Of a stretch of 64,000 nucleotides of DNA, positions 44,503 through 54,382 are shown in pieces (the stretch's first letter is position 1; each line of letters begins with the position of its first letter). The notes beneath the pieces were generated by a model. The model was not told the origin of the DNA and ran no database searches. It saw only the letters and a list, made by a program, of their open reading frames with translations. This DNA is from Rhodospirillales bacterium (GTDB taxonomy: Bacteria > Pseudomonadota > Alphaproteobacteria > Reyranellales > Reyranellaceae): the NCBI GenBank assembly GCA_947466085.1, contig CANIEC010000004.1:1-64000 (forward strand), written 5' to 3'. The position numbers were made by a program, and so were the translations under genes.

Positions 44503-45729
44503 GTGCCGCTCAACGACCAACAGATCCAGACCCTCGGCCGCGATGCTCTTCAGCGCGCGGCGGCGGGCGATTTCGCGTCGGCCGAAGAGATGTTCGCCCG
44601 CATCGTCGAGGCGCGGCCCAACATGGGCCAGGCACTCCACCTGCTGGGCCAGGTACGGCTGAAGCTTGGCCGCTTCGACGAGGCGCGCGAGCCGCTGGAG
44701 CGTGCCGCGCAGTTCCTGCCGCGCGACGTCTCCGCTCAGACCAACCTTGCAGGCTGCCTGACGCAGCTCGGCCGGCACGAGCAGGCGCTGGCCGCGCTCG
44801 CCAAGGCGGCGCGGCTCAGGCCGGACGACGCTGTCATCTCGCACAATACCGGCCGCACCCTCGAGGCGCTGGGCCGGCCCGAAGAAGCCGAGCGCGCTTA
44901 CGATCTCGCTCTGTCGATCGACCACCGGCTGCTGCCGGCGCTGAGCGCGCGGGCGGAGCTGCTGGCCGCGCGCGGCGAATGGGCCGGCGCCCTCGCCGAT
45001 CTCGAAACGGCGCTGGTGAGCCAGCCCGACGATCCGCGTCTCAGGCTGCGGCGCGGCGAGCTGATGTTGCGCCAGGGCGACTGGTGGCGCGGGCTCGGCG
45101 ATTACGAAGCGCGGCTCGAGATCCCGGGCGAGCGCTACGCGCCGGATCTGCCGCGCTGGCAGGGTGAACCGCTGCAGGGACGGCTGCTGCTCTACCCTGA
45201 GCAGGCCGACATCGAGAGCGAGGCAGCCCTGCGCGATACCTTGATGCTGGCGCGCGGCGTCGAGGCGACCGTGCAATGCAGTGCGACCCTCGCCGGCTGG
45301 GTCGACGGGCCGACCGTGCGCCGCGGCGAGCCGCTCGACGGGTTCGTGGCTGCCGCCCCGCTGCGCAGCCTGCCGCTTCTCCTGAACTGGACGCGCGACG
45401 CGCTGCCGCCGCCGGTCAAGCTTCACCGCAGGCCCGAGCCCACATCACGCATCGGCTGGTTCAGCGCCGGCGAGCCTCCCCCTGGCCTGGCCGGTCTCGG
45501 TCTCGTGCGCTCTCCAGAGGAGATTTCGACTTGTCGTCTCGTCGTGGGCGACGACACTTGGCCCGTTCATGCTGCGGCGGCGCTCGGCATCGCGACGGTG
45601 ATCCTGATACCCCCTATCGCAGACTGGCTCTGGGGACCGAACCTCGGAACATCGCCGTGGTATGCGTCTGCGGAACTGCTGCGCGACGATGATCGCGAAG
45701 GACTGGCGGCGCGGCTCGCCGGGTGCTGA
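44503..45729 (+). CDS. Tetratricopeptide repeat protein
   Basis: A 408-residue protein starting at GTG 44503. Tandem TPR helices run from about 5 to 205: LGRDALQRAAAGDFASAEEMF, LGQVRLKLGRFDEARE, LAGCLTQLGRHEQALAAL, TGRTLEALGRPEEAERAY, RAELLAARGEWAGALADL. The remainder (about 215-408) is a non-TPR domain resembling the C-terminal part of TPR glycosyltransferase-41-like proteins, with no clear catalytic motif. The in-frame C-terminus ends next to leuC. No signal peptide. Partners unknown; the leuC start lies 44 bases downstream. Confidence 0.85.
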   Translation: MPLNDQQIQTLGRDALQRAAAGDFASAEEMFARIVEARPNMGQALHLLGQVRLKLGRFDEAREPLERAAQFLPRDVSAQTNLAGCLTQLGRHEQALAALAKAARLRPDDAVISHNTGRTLEALGRPEEAERAYDLALSIDHRLLPALSARAELLAARGEWAGALADLETALVSQPDDPRLRLRRGELMLRQGDWWRGLGDYEARLEIPGERYAPDLPRWQGEPLQGRLLLYPEQADIESEAALRDTLMLARGVEATVQCSATLAGWVDGPTVRRGEPLDGFVAAAPLRSLPLLLNWTRDALPPPVKLHRRPEPTSRIGWFSAGEPPPGLAGLGLVRSPEEISTCRLVVGDDTWPVHAAAALGIATVILIPPIADWLWGPNLGTSPWYASAELLRDDDREGLAARLAGC

Positions 45730-45773
45730 TATCCGCCTCCGGCGGAAACACCCAACACCCAGAGGCCAACCCC

Positions 45774-47168
45774 ATGGGCAAGACCCTGTTCGACAAGATC
45801 TGGGACAGCCACGTCATCACCGATCTCGGCAACGGCTTCGTGCTGCTGCATATCGATCGCCTGCTGCTCCATGACATGTCGGGCGGCAAGGCGCTGAAGG
45901 AAGCCATCGACAAGGGCTATCCGCCGGTGCAGCCGCGGCTGATCTACGGCACGCCCGATCACACCATGTCGACGAAGCCCGGCCGCACCGAGCACACCCA
46001 TCCGCCGGGCCTGCCGCTGATCAAGTCGATGCGCGAGACGACCAGCGCCTACGGCATCAAACTGTTCGACCTCGGCCAGGATGGCCAGGGCATCGTTCAC
46101 GTGATGGGTCCCGAACAGGGGCTGACGCTTCCCGGCACGACGCTGGTGTGCGGCGACAGCCATACCTCCACGCACGGCGGCATGGGCGCACTGGCCTTCG
46201 GCATCGGCTCGTCCGAGCTGGTGCATGTGATCGCGACGCAAACGATGGTGCAGCGCAAGCCGAAGCGGATGCGTGCCCGCTTCGAAGGCAAGCTGATGCC
46301 GGGCGTCACAGCCAAGGACATGATCCTTCACCTGATCGGCGAGCTCGGCACCGCCGCCGGCACTGGCTATTCGGTCGAGTATGCGGGCTCGGCGGTGCGG
46401 GCGCTGCCGGTCGAGGCGCGCCTCACGCTCTGCAACCTCACCATCGAGATGGGCGCGCGCACCGGCATGGTGGCGCCCGACGACACGACCTACGAATATC
46501 TGAACGGCCGCGACTACGCGCCCAAGGGCGCGATGTGGGACCGCGCCGTCGCGCACTGGCGCACTCTCCCCACCGATCCCGACGCCGAGTTCGATCGCGA
46601 GCACACGATCGACATGAAGAACGTCGCGCCGCAGATCACCTGGGGCACCAGCCCCGAGCATGTCATCGCCGTCGATCGTGCCATCCCCGATCCGCGCACC
46701 GGCCCGGAGGAGAAGCGCGGCGCCTGGGAAGCCGCGCTCCAGTACCAGGGCCTGGAGCCCGGCAAGCCGATCGAGGGCACCCAGGTCGATTGGGTGTTCA
46801 TCGGCTCCTGCACCAACAGCCGCATCTCCGACCTGCGCGCCGCCGCCGAGATCGTGAAGGGCCGCCACAAGGCCGACCATGTGACCGCCTGGGTCGTGCC
46901 GGGCTCGGTACGGATCAAAGCCGAGGCCGAGGCCGAGGGACTCGACCGCGTGTTCCTCGATGCCGGCTTCGAATGGCGCGAGCCCGGCTGCTCGATGTGC
47001 CTCGCCTCCAACGGCGAGCGGGTGCCGCCTGGCAAGCGCAGCGTCTCGACCTCCAACCGCAACTTCGTCGGCCGACAAGGCCCCGGCGCGCGCACCCATC
47101 TCGCCAGCCCCGCCATGGCCGCCGCCGCTGCCATCAAGGGCGCCATCGCCGACGTCAGGAAGATCTAG
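45774..47168 (+). CDS. leuC: 3-isopropylmalate dehydratase large subunit (LeuC)
   Basis: A 464-residue aconitase-family [4Fe-4S] hydro-lyase subunit, acting in leucine biosynthesis with LeuD. Start MGKTLFDKIWDSHVI; cluster cysteines in FIGSCTNSRISDLRAAA and GCSMCLASNGE, and VCGDSHTSTHG. Length is standard. ATG 45774 begins the canonical N-terminus; the frame is open farther upstream but not conserved. leuD follows after 152 bases that hold a long palindromic repeat. Confidence 0.97.
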   Translation: MGKTLFDKIWDSHVITDLGNGFVLLHIDRLLLHDMSGGKALKEAIDKGYPPVQPRLIYGTPDHTMSTKPGRTEHTHPPGLPLIKSMRETTSAYGIKLFDLGQDGQGIVHVMGPEQGLTLPGTTLVCGDSHTSTHGGMGALAFGIGSSELVHVIATQTMVQRKPKRMRARFEGKLMPGVTAKDMILHLIGELGTAAGTGYSVEYAGSAVRALPVEARLTLCNLTIEMGARTGMVAPDDTTYEYLNGRDYAPKGAMWDRAVAHWRTLPTDPDAEFDREHTIDMKNVAPQITWGTSPEHVIAVDRAIPDPRTGPEEKRGAWEAALQYQGLEPGKPIEGTQVDWVFIGSCTNSRISDLRAAAEIVKGRHKADHVTAWVVPGSVRIKAEAEAEGLDRVFLDAGFEWREPGCSMCLASNGERVPPGKRSVSTSNRNFVGRQGPGARTHLASPAMAAAAAIKGAIADVRKI

Positions 47169-47175
47169 TCAACGA

Positions 47176-47301
47176 CCTCACCCTGAGGAGCGCGTAGCGC
47201 GTCTCGTCGCGCGGAGTAACCTTCGCGCTGGGGTGGTAACGAGCACCACGATTGTTGCCCATCCTTCGAGACGCGCGCTGCACGCGCTCCTCAGGATGAG
47301 G
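47176..47301. repeat. Long palindromic repeat, family A copy 2 (between leuC and leuD)
   Basis: CCTCACCCTGAGGAGCGCG at the left and CGCGCTCCTCAGGATGAGG at the right form the outer arms; GTCTCG and CTTCGAGAC lie inside. Compared with 2719-2826 the outer arms are almost identical but the centre is different, with an insertion around 47208-47250. In the leuCD operon transcript it would form a large stem-loop between the two coding regions; the leuD ribosome site GGAGGAG lies just outside it. Confidence 0.8.
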
Positions 47302-47320
47302 TGGGAGGAGGAGACTCAAG

Positions 47321-47938
47321 ATGGACAAGTTCACCAAGGTGACCGGCGTCGCCACGCCGCTGATGCGCCAGAACGTCGACACCGATCTGATCATTCGCAT
47401 CGAGCGGCTGGTCGACAATGTGACGCGCGAAGGGCTCGGCCCCTATGCCTTCGAGCAGATCCGCTTCAAGCCCGACGGCAGCGAGGATCCGGACTGCATC
47501 TTCAACCAGACGCCCTATCGCGACGCGCCGATCATCCTCAGCCGTGAGAATTTCGGCTGCGGCTCGAGCCGCGAGGGTGCGGTGTGGGCGCTGAAGGGCA
47601 TGGGCATCAAGGCGGTGATCGCACCCTACTTCGGCGACATCTTCAACAACAACTGCTTCCAGAACGGACTTCTCCCGGTGGCGCTACCGATCCACGAGAT
47701 CGAGCAGCTCGCCGACGAGATGAAGGCCTCGCCCGGCAACGCGCGAATCACCGTCGACCTCGAGAACTGCCAGGTGATCTCGCCGACCGGCCGCACGATT
47801 CCGTTCCAGGTCGACGCACGGCGCCAGCACGCCATGCTGAACGGCCTCGATGACATCGCGCTGACCATGTCGCGCCGCGATGAGATCGAGGCCTGGCAGA
47901 CGTCCGACAAGAGTTCGCGTCCGTGGGTCTGGCTGTAG
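47321..47938 (+). CDS. leuD: 3-isopropylmalate dehydratase small subunit (LeuD)
   Basis: A 205-residue partner of LeuC. Start MDKFTKVTGVATPLMRQNVDTDLII; active-site loop REN-FGCGSSREGAVWALKG (about 73-91), the arginine and serine that bind substrate; AVIAPYFGDIFNNNCFQNG. Length standard (about 200). GGAGGAGACTCAAG gives a good ribosome site for ATG 47321. leuB is not in this window. Confidence 0.97.
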   Translation: MDKFTKVTGVATPLMRQNVDTDLIIRIERLVDNVTREGLGPYAFEQIRFKPDGSEDPDCIFNQTPYRDAPIILSRENFGCGSSREGAVWALKGMGIKAVIAPYFGDIFNNNCFQNGLLPVALPIHEIEQLADEMKASPGNARITVDLENCQVISPTGRTIPFQVDARRQHAMLNGLDDIALTMSRRDEIEAWQTSDKSSRPWVWL

Positions 47939-47971
47939 GCGCTTGAGCCCGCTGCATCCCCAGCGCCGGGC

Positions 47972-48835
47972 ATGAGCCCGACGCATTTGGCGGCGGCCCT
48001 TCTCATCGTGGCGATGTGGGGGCTGAATTTCACGGTCATCCGCTTCGGCCTCGACGAGTTCACGCCCTTCGCCTTCGCGACCTGGCGCTTCCTGCTGGGC
48101 GCGCTCCCGGCCTTCTTCATTCCCAAGCCCGCCGTCTCCTGGTCCGTCCTGGCGGGGATCGGCGGCCTGATGTTCGGCGGCCAGTTCATCTTCCTGTTCT
48201 TCGCCATGGGGGCAGGCCTGCCGCCCGGACTAACGTCGGTGCTGGTACAACTCCAGGGACCGCTAACCGTCGTGCTGGCCGCCCTGCTGATGCGCGAGCA
48301 TGCAACGCGCGGACAGTGGCTCGGCCTCGCCGTCGCGGTCGCCGGCGTTGTGCTGCTCGCACGCTCGATCTCCGACGACACGCCGCTGCTGGCGATTGGC
48401 CTGGCGCTGATGTCGGCCTTCACCTGGGCGCTGGGCAATCTCGTCTTCCGCTCGGCCCGCGGGGTCTCGATGTTCGCGGTCACGGTCTGGGCGAGCGTCC
48501 TGCCGCCGATCCCGCTTGCCCTCGCCTCCCTCGTGCTCGACGGGCCGGCGGCGCTGGCCGCACCGATCCTGGCGCCGACCTGGCTTGGCTGGTTCGTCCT
48601 CTTCTACACGGTCGTTCCCGTGATGTGGCTGGGCTACCTGATCTGGGGCACGCTGCTGCGCACCTATCCCGCCGCGAAGGTCGGCCCCGTCAGCCTGCTC
48701 GTACCCTGCGCCGCGCTCGCGATCTCGGCCTACCTGACCGGCGAGCCGCTGTCGGCGGAGCGCCTCGCGGCCGTGGCGGTCGTGCTGGGCGGCGTGGCGC
48801 TCGGCGTCTACGCTTCGGCGCGACGCCTGCGCTGA
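47972..48835 (+). CDS. EamA/DMT-family transporter
   Basis: A 287-residue membrane protein with ten predicted helices in two repeated EamA domains (1-135, 140-285). Features: the N-terminal LLIVAMWGLNFTVIRFGLDE, the mid GPLTVVLAALLMREHATRGQW and the second-half VVPVMWLGYLIWGTLL. It resembles the EamA/YdcZ exporters of amino acids and metabolites (O-acetylserine and cysteine). The 3' end overlaps the Lrp gene end by 28 bases in convergent orientation. Confidence 0.92.
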   Translation: MSPTHLAAALLIVAMWGLNFTVIRFGLDEFTPFAFATWRFLLGALPAFFIPKPAVSWSVLAGIGGLMFGGQFIFLFFAMGAGLPPGLTSVLVQLQGPLTVVLAALLMREHATRGQWLGLAVAVAGVVLLARSISDDTPLLAIGLALMSAFTWALGNLVFRSARGVSMFAVTVWASVLPPIPLALASLVLDGPAALAAPILAPTWLGWFVLFYTVVPVMWLGYLIWGTLLRTYPAAKVGPVSLLVPCAALAISAYLTGEPLSAERLAAVAVVLGGVALGVYASARRLR

Positions 48836-49317
48836 GCACTTCGCGCCGTCTTACCGAACACCGACGGCGGCACCGCGCGGTTCACGACCTCGCGCAACGC
48901 GAAGCTCGATTCCAGCCGCGCGACCCGCGGCAGGCGCGAGAGCTCGGTGCGGTGGATGCGCTCGAAATCCTCGATGTCGCGCGCCAGCACGATCACGACA
49001 TAGTCGTCGCTGCCCGACATCAGGAAGCAGCGCACCACCGAGGGACAGTCGATGACTCCCCGCTCAAATGCGGTCAGCGCCTCGTCGCTCTGGCTGTCCA
49101 GCGTGATCCGCACCACGACCGTCGTGGCCAGCCCGAAGCGGCCGAGATTCAGCACGGCCTGGTAGCCGCGGATCAGGCCCTCCTCCTCGAGCGCGCGCTG
49201 CCGCCGCGCTACCGCCGTGCTGGACAGGCCGACCCGCGCCGCGAGATCGACCTGGCTCACACGGGCATTCTCCGTCAGCTCCGAGAGGATGGTGGCGTCG
49301 ATCTTGTCGGGATGCAT
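48808..49317 (-). CDS. Lrp/AsnC family transcriptional regulator
   Basis: A 169-residue regulator. The HTH (about 5-60, DKIDATILSELTENARVSQVD, LAARVGLSSTAVARRQRALEEE) is followed by the RAM ligand domain (about 65-150, with TVVVRITLD and SGSDDYVVIVLARD). Divergent from ald, the classic arrangement of an alanine-responsive AldR-like activator. ATG 49317 starts the HTH; the in-frame extension upstream is not conserved. The C-terminal tail is Arg-rich (SAQRRRRAEA). Confidence 0.94.
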   Translation of the reverse strand: MHPDKIDATILSELTENARVSQVDLAARVGLSSTAVARRQRALEEEGLIRGYQAVLNLGRFGLATTVVVRITLDSQSDEALTAFERGVIDCPSVVRCFLMSGSDDYVVIVLARDIEDFERIHRTELSRLPRVARLESSFALREVVNRAVPPSVFGKTARSAQRRRRAEA

Positions 49318-49398
49318 GTTCGGATTCCTGCGTGTTTTCGCCCTTGAGCGTAGAATTTCGGCAAGAGCGACACAATTCGTCATCAGAATGCCGGGAAA

Positions 49399-49420
49399 CA
49401 AACCTGCATTCCTTGGTTTG
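49399..49420. promoter_or_regulatory. Candidate Lrp/AldR operator
   Basis: CAAACC (49399-49404) and GGTTTG (49415-49420) form an exact inverted repeat with 10 bases between, located 32 bases before the ald start and 80 bases before the lrp start. It lies in the divergent promoter region and may be a binding site for the neighbouring regulator. Confidence 0.4.
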
Positions 49421-49452
49421 ATGACACTCGATTCAGCCTGGAGATGGACCCT

Positions 49453-50568
49453 ATGCGCGTCGGTGTGCCGAGAGAAATCAAGACCCATGAATATCGCGTC
49501 GGGCTGACACCCGGCGCGGTCCGCGAATACGTCCATGCGGGCCACGAAGTCGTGGTCGAGACCGGCGCCGGCGCCGGGATCGGCGCAAGCGACGAGGTCT
49601 ACCGCACGGCGGGCGCCCGCATCGCCGACACCGCCGCCGCGATCTTCTCGACCGCGGAGATGATCGTGAAGGTGAAGGAGCCGCAGCCCGGCGAATGGGC
49701 GCAACTGCGCCCCGGCCAGATCCTGTTCACCTATCTCCATCTGGCTGCCGATCCCGCGCAGGCCAGGGGCCTGATCGAATCGGGCTGCACGGCCATCGCC
49801 TACGAGACCGTGACGGATTCTCGCGGCGGCCTGCCGCTGCTCGCGCCGATGAGTGAAGTCGCCGGGCGACTTTCGATCGAGGCGGCGGGCGGCGCGCTGC
49901 AGCGCCATCGTGGCGGTCGCGGCCTGCTGCTGGGCGGCGTGCCGGGCGTAAAGCCGGCCCATGTCGTCGTGCTGGGCGGCGGCGTCGTGGGCACGCATGC
50001 CGCGCGCATGGCCGCGGGCCTCGGCGCCGAGGTCACGGTGCTCGACCGCTCGCTGCCGCGGTTGCGTGAGCTCGACGAGCTGTTCCAGGGCCGGGTCCGC
50101 ACACGCTACTCGACGATCGACGCCATCGAGCAGGAAGTCTTCTCGGCCGACGCCGTGATCGGCGCCGTGCTGGTGGCCGGCGCCACCGCACCCAAGCTCG
50201 TGACCAGGGCGATGCTGAAGTCGATGAAGCCGGGCTCGGTGATCGTCGACGTCGCCATCGACCAGGGCGGCTGCTTCGAGACTTCACACGCCACGACGCA
50301 CGCCGAGCCGACCTACGAGGTCGACGGCATCATCCACTATTGCGTGGCCAACATGCCCGGCGCGGTGCCGCTCACGTCCAGCGAGGCGCTGAACAACGCG
50401 ACCCTGCCGTTCGGCGTCGCCCTGGCCGCCAAGGGCCTCGCCGCCATCTCCGCGAACCCGCATCTCGCCGCCGGCCTCAACGTCCATCGCGGTCGCCTGA
50501 CGCACAAGGCGGCGGCCGAAAGCCTCGGCCTTCCCTACGCACCCGCTGACCAGGCGGTCGCCGGCTGA
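49453..50568 (+). CDS. ald: Alanine dehydrogenase
   Basis: A 371-residue cytoplasmic enzyme converting L-alanine to pyruvate and ammonia with NAD. Start MRVGVPREIKTHEYRVGLTPG, the catalytic residues in that region and VKVKEPQPGEW; AYETVTD; NAD loop VVVLGGGVVGTHAARMAAGLG; and the end-part ALNNATLPFGVALAAKG. ATG 49453 is chosen because MRVGVP is the canonical start and GGAG is 9 bases upstream; ATG 49444 is possible. Length is typical. A GC stem (CCCCG...CGGGG, about 50578-50599) follows the stop. Confidence 0.97.
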   Translation: MRVGVPREIKTHEYRVGLTPGAVREYVHAGHEVVVETGAGAGIGASDEVYRTAGARIADTAAAIFSTAEMIVKVKEPQPGEWAQLRPGQILFTYLHLAADPAQARGLIESGCTAIAYETVTDSRGGLPLLAPMSEVAGRLSIEAAGGALQRHRGGRGLLLGGVPGVKPAHVVVLGGGVVGTHAARMAAGLGAEVTVLDRSLPRLRELDELFQGRVRTRYSTIDAIEQEVFSADAVIGAVLVAGATAPKLVTRAMLKSMKPGSVIVDVAIDQGGCFETSHATTHAEPTYEVDGIIHYCVANMPGAVPLTSSEALNNATLPFGVALAAKGLAAISANPHLAAGLNVHRGRLTHKAAAESLGLPYAPADQAVAG

Positions 50569-50680
50569 CCTGGATTCCTCCCCGCCTTCTCCTCGGGGCG
50601 GTGCGAAAACCCTGCCTCGCATGGCTTGATTCCATCATTCCAACGATCTATGGATATTTGGATCAACAGCAAGGAACCCC

Positions 50681-50980
50681 ATGCCAAAAGCGGCCGGCGG
50701 CCGGTACCTGGAGGATGCGGCTCGCATGTTCGATGCGCTGTCGGACATCGCGCGCCTGCGCACCCTGATGCTGCTCGCCGACAACAGCCTCAGCGTTTCG
50801 GAAATCGCCGCCGCCGAGGATGAGAAGATCACCACCGTTTCGGCGCGCCTGCAGGTCCTGCATGCCGCCCGGCTGATCGATCGCCAGCGAGAAGGCAAGA
50901 GCGTCATCTACCGGATCGCCGACGATCACGTTCTCACTCTCGTCCGCAACGCCATCGCCCATGCCGCCGAGAGGCACTGA
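50681..50980 (+). CDS. ArsR/SmtB family transcriptional regulator
   Basis: A 99-residue winged helix repressor: ALSDIARLRTLMLLADNSLS, then VSEIAAAEDEKITTVSARLQVLHAARLIDRQREGKSVIYRIAD in two parts. The C-terminal helix contains H-V-L and H-A-A-E-R-H residues that could bind a metal; no cysteine pair is present. The coding start follows CAAGGAACCCC. The histidine-rich protein gene begins 25 bases downstream, so the two are one operon. Near 50645-50670 short TCCA/TGGA and TTGAT/ATCAA inverted pairs may form the operator. Confidence 0.9.
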   Translation: MPKAAGGRYLEDAARMFDALSDIARLRTLMLLADNSLSVSEIAAAEDEKITTVSARLQVLHAARLIDRQREGKSVIYRIADDHVLTLVRNAIAHAAERH

Positions 50981-51005
50981 ATTTGTTCACGAAAGGATGA
51001 ATGTC

Positions 51006-51371
51006 ATGTCCAGCCACGACCACAAGATCCATGCCGACCATCCGCACGCGCATGGCCCGGCCTGCGGCCATACCGCGATCAAGCACGGCGACCACCTCGA
51101 CTACCTGCACGATGGCCATCTCCATCACCCGCACGGCAATCACGTCGACGAGCACACGATCGAGGTGAGCGCCCACAATCCGGGGGCCTGCACGCCCGAC
51201 CATGTCTGCGCCGGCCATGACAAGAACCACAAGCATGGCCCGGGCTGTGGCCACGAGGCGGTGCCGCATGGCGACCATGTCGACTACCTGGTCGACGGGC
51301 ACCTGCATCACCCCCACGGCACCCATTGCGACAATCACGGGCCCGTGGAGATCGTTCAGAAAGCCGCGTAA
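51006..51371 (+). CDS. Histidine-rich metal-binding protein with internal duplication
   Basis: A 121-residue protein with 30 histidines. Two homologous halves: HGPACGHTAIKHGDHLDYL (about 16-34) then HDGHLHHPHGNH, and HGPGCGHEAVPHGDHVDYL then VDGHLHHPHGTH. Cysteines and acids in the same positions also fit metal chelation. There is no signal peptide, so it would sequester zinc or nickel in the cytoplasm. ATG 51006 is preferred because AAAGG lies 9 bases upstream; two more starts are in frame. It sits between ArsR and the Zur-controlled COG0523 genes, and ends before a terminator. Confidence 0.85.
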   Translation: MSSHDHKIHADHPHAHGPACGHTAIKHGDHLDYLHDGHLHHPHGNHVDEHTIEVSAHNPGACTPDHVCAGHDKNHKHGPGCGHEAVPHGDHVDYLVDGHLHHPHGTHCDNHGPVEIVQKAA

Positions 51372-51384
51372 CGCGGACCGATGA

Positions 51385-51415
51385 AAGGGCGGGAGGCAAC
51401 TCCCGCCCTTTTTGT
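51385..51415 (+). terminator. Rho-independent terminator after His-rich gene
   Basis: AAAGGGCGGGAG (51385-51396), loop GCAA, CTCCCGCCCTTT (51401-51412) followed by TTT. A strong tetraloop stem with a T-run; it separates the arsR/His-rich transcript from the COG0523 operon. Confidence 0.92.
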
Positions 51416-51447
51416 TTGGCCCTGCAACCTCAGCAGCTTGACCATTG

Positions 51448-51470
51448 GAAATGTTATACTGTACCAATTC
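51448..51470. promoter_or_regulatory. Candidate Zur box upstream of COG0523 operon
   Basis: The left half-site GAAATGTTATA is a full match to the known proteobacterial Zur half-site. After one C, the right half TGTACCAATTC matches the inverted half-site TATAACATTTC at 8 of 11 positions. It lies 56 bases before the start of the first COG0523 gene, in its promoter region. Zur represses zinc-scarcity genes when zinc is plentiful. Confidence 0.75.
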
Positions 51471-51525
51471 ACGGAGGTAACCAGACACATCCCCTGCGCC
51501 CGCACAGGACTCCCGAGAGGCATTC

Positions 51526-52485
51526 ATGGATCAGGTCCCCGTTACCGTGCTGACCGGATACCTCGGCGCCGGAAAGACGACCCTCCTCAACCGCCTGCTG
51601 ACCGAGCAGCACGGCCGAAAGTTTGCCGTCATCGTCAACGAGTTCGGCGAACTGGGCATCGACAACGATCTCGTCGTCGATGCCGAGGAAGAAGTGTTCG
51701 AGATGAACAACGGCTGCATCTGCTGCACCGTCCGCGGCGATCTGATCCGCATCATCGACGGACTTATGAAGCGCAAGGGCCGCTTCGATGCGATCCTGAT
51801 CGAGACCACGGGCCTGGCCGACCCAGCACCGGTCGCCCAGACCTTCTTCGTCGACGAGGACGTGCGCAGCCGGACCCGGCTCGATTCCATCATCACGGTC
51901 GTCGATGCGAAGAACTTTCTGCAACGGCTGGAAGACAGTCATGAAGCCGCCGAGCAGGTCGCCTTCGCCGACATCGTTCTCCTGAACAAGATCGACCTCG
52001 TCCCGGCCGAAGAGGCGGCCCGCGTCGAGGCCCGCATCCGCGCGATCAATCCGATGGCCCGCCTGCACCGGACCGATCATTGCGCCCTGCCGGTCACGGA
52101 GCTGCTCGATCGCGGGGCCTTCGACCTCAACCGCATCCTCGAGATCGAGCCCGGCTTCCTCGGCGAGGACGATCACGAGCACGACGAGGCAATCACCAGC
52201 GTCTCGCTGCGGGCCTCACGGCCCGTGGATGCGCACCGGTTCACGACATGGATTTCAGAACTGCTGCGCGTTCGTGGCACCGACATCCTCCGCTGCAAGG
52301 GCATCCTCGAGCTGAACAACAGCCCCAACCGCTATGTCTTCCAGGGCGTGCACATGCTGATGGATGCCACCGTCGGCAGACCCTGGAAGGATCACGACAC
52401 ACGCGAATCGCGCTTCGTCCTGATCGGTCGGAACCTCGACGCGGCGGCCCTCAGGGCGGGATTCGAGTCTTGTCTCGCGCCATGA
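51526..52485 (+). CDS. COG0523 (CobW-like) GTP-binding metallochaperone 1
   Basis: A 319-residue G3E GTPase. Walker [13 protein letters not shown] (11-22), the metal-binding CxCC motif in NNGCICCTVRGD (about 62-73), ETTGLADPAPV, and NKID for guanine. The C-terminal CobW_C domain has SVSLRASRPVDAHRF and the short His/Asp stretch DDHEHDE. COG0523 proteins deliver zinc or other metals to client proteins; the Zur box upstream points to zinc. ATG overlaps nothing upstream, and its stop overlaps the DUF1826 start. Confidence 0.95.
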   Translation: MDQVPVTVLTGYLGAGKTTLLNRLLTEQHGRKFAVIVNEFGELGIDNDLVVDAEEEVFEMNNGCICCTVRGDLIRIIDGLMKRKGRFDAILIETTGLADPAPVAQTFFVDEDVRSRTRLDSIITVVDAKNFLQRLEDSHEAAEQVAFADIVLLNKIDLVPAEEAARVEARIRAINPMARLHRTDHCALPVTELLDRGAFDLNRILEIEPGFLGEDDHEHDEAITSVSLRASRPVDAHRFTTWISELLRVRGTDILRCKGILELNNSPNRYVFQGVHMLMDATVGRPWKDHDTRESRFVLIGRNLDAAALRAGFESCLAP

Positions 52486-53088
52486 GCGTGCAGGTCGTCG
52501 AGAGCAGCGATGACGCCGTCCTGCATCGGGTTTCCGAGAACGACGTCGCCCTCGCCATCTGGCATCGCCCCCAAACGGCGGGGCTGGCCGCCTGGCTCGA
52601 TTCCCTGCCGGCGGAACGCCTGCCGGAGGGCCACTTCATCGGACCGGTCGCCTGCGTCCCGGCACGGCTCGCCGCCCTCTGCGATCTCGTGGAGTTGGCC
52701 GACAGTCCCGAGCGCCGCGCGCTGATCGACGACATTGCCGGGCTTGCACGCTGCTTCGCCGCACGCGCCGGCAGCCTCGACGTCGACCTGCGCCTCGAAG
52801 CGATTGCCCACGATGCCTGCTGGCGCTTCCATCGCGACCATGTCGGCTACCGTCTCAACGCAACCTATCGCGGCCCCGGCACACAATGGCCGCCGCTCGA
52901 GCATGCCGCCCGCGCGCTGAAGGCCCAGCGCCGTTATCGCGGTCCCCTGAACGAATTCCCGCGCTTTGCCGCCGGTCTGTTCAAGGGCGTGGTGCGGGCC
53001 GGCACGGAGGCCATCGTGCATCGATCCCCACCGGTCGCCGGCAGCGGCCAGACGAGACTCTTTCTCTGCCTCAACGAGGTTCACGACG

Positions 53089-53096
<8 letters not shown>
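52482..53096 (+). CDS. DUF1826 family protein
   Basis: A 204-residue soluble protein of DUF1826, known to occur beside COG0523 genes in zinc-responsive operons. Blocks: [39 protein letters not shown] and [16 protein letters not shown]. The conserved histidines and cysteine C-W-R-F-H could bind a metal. ATG 52482 overlaps the stop of the upstream gene (ATGA) and its own stop overlaps the next start by 8 bases, so the three genes form one operon with translational coupling. No known function. Confidence 0.92.
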
Positions 53097-54294
<1,198 letters not shown>

Positions 54295-54382
54295 GCCATC
54301 GACACTCATAAAGACTTCGGTCGAGAGCTTGGGCGGCTTGCTCTTCTGCCGCCGCCCCGGACTGGCCGCGCCTGATCGACCC

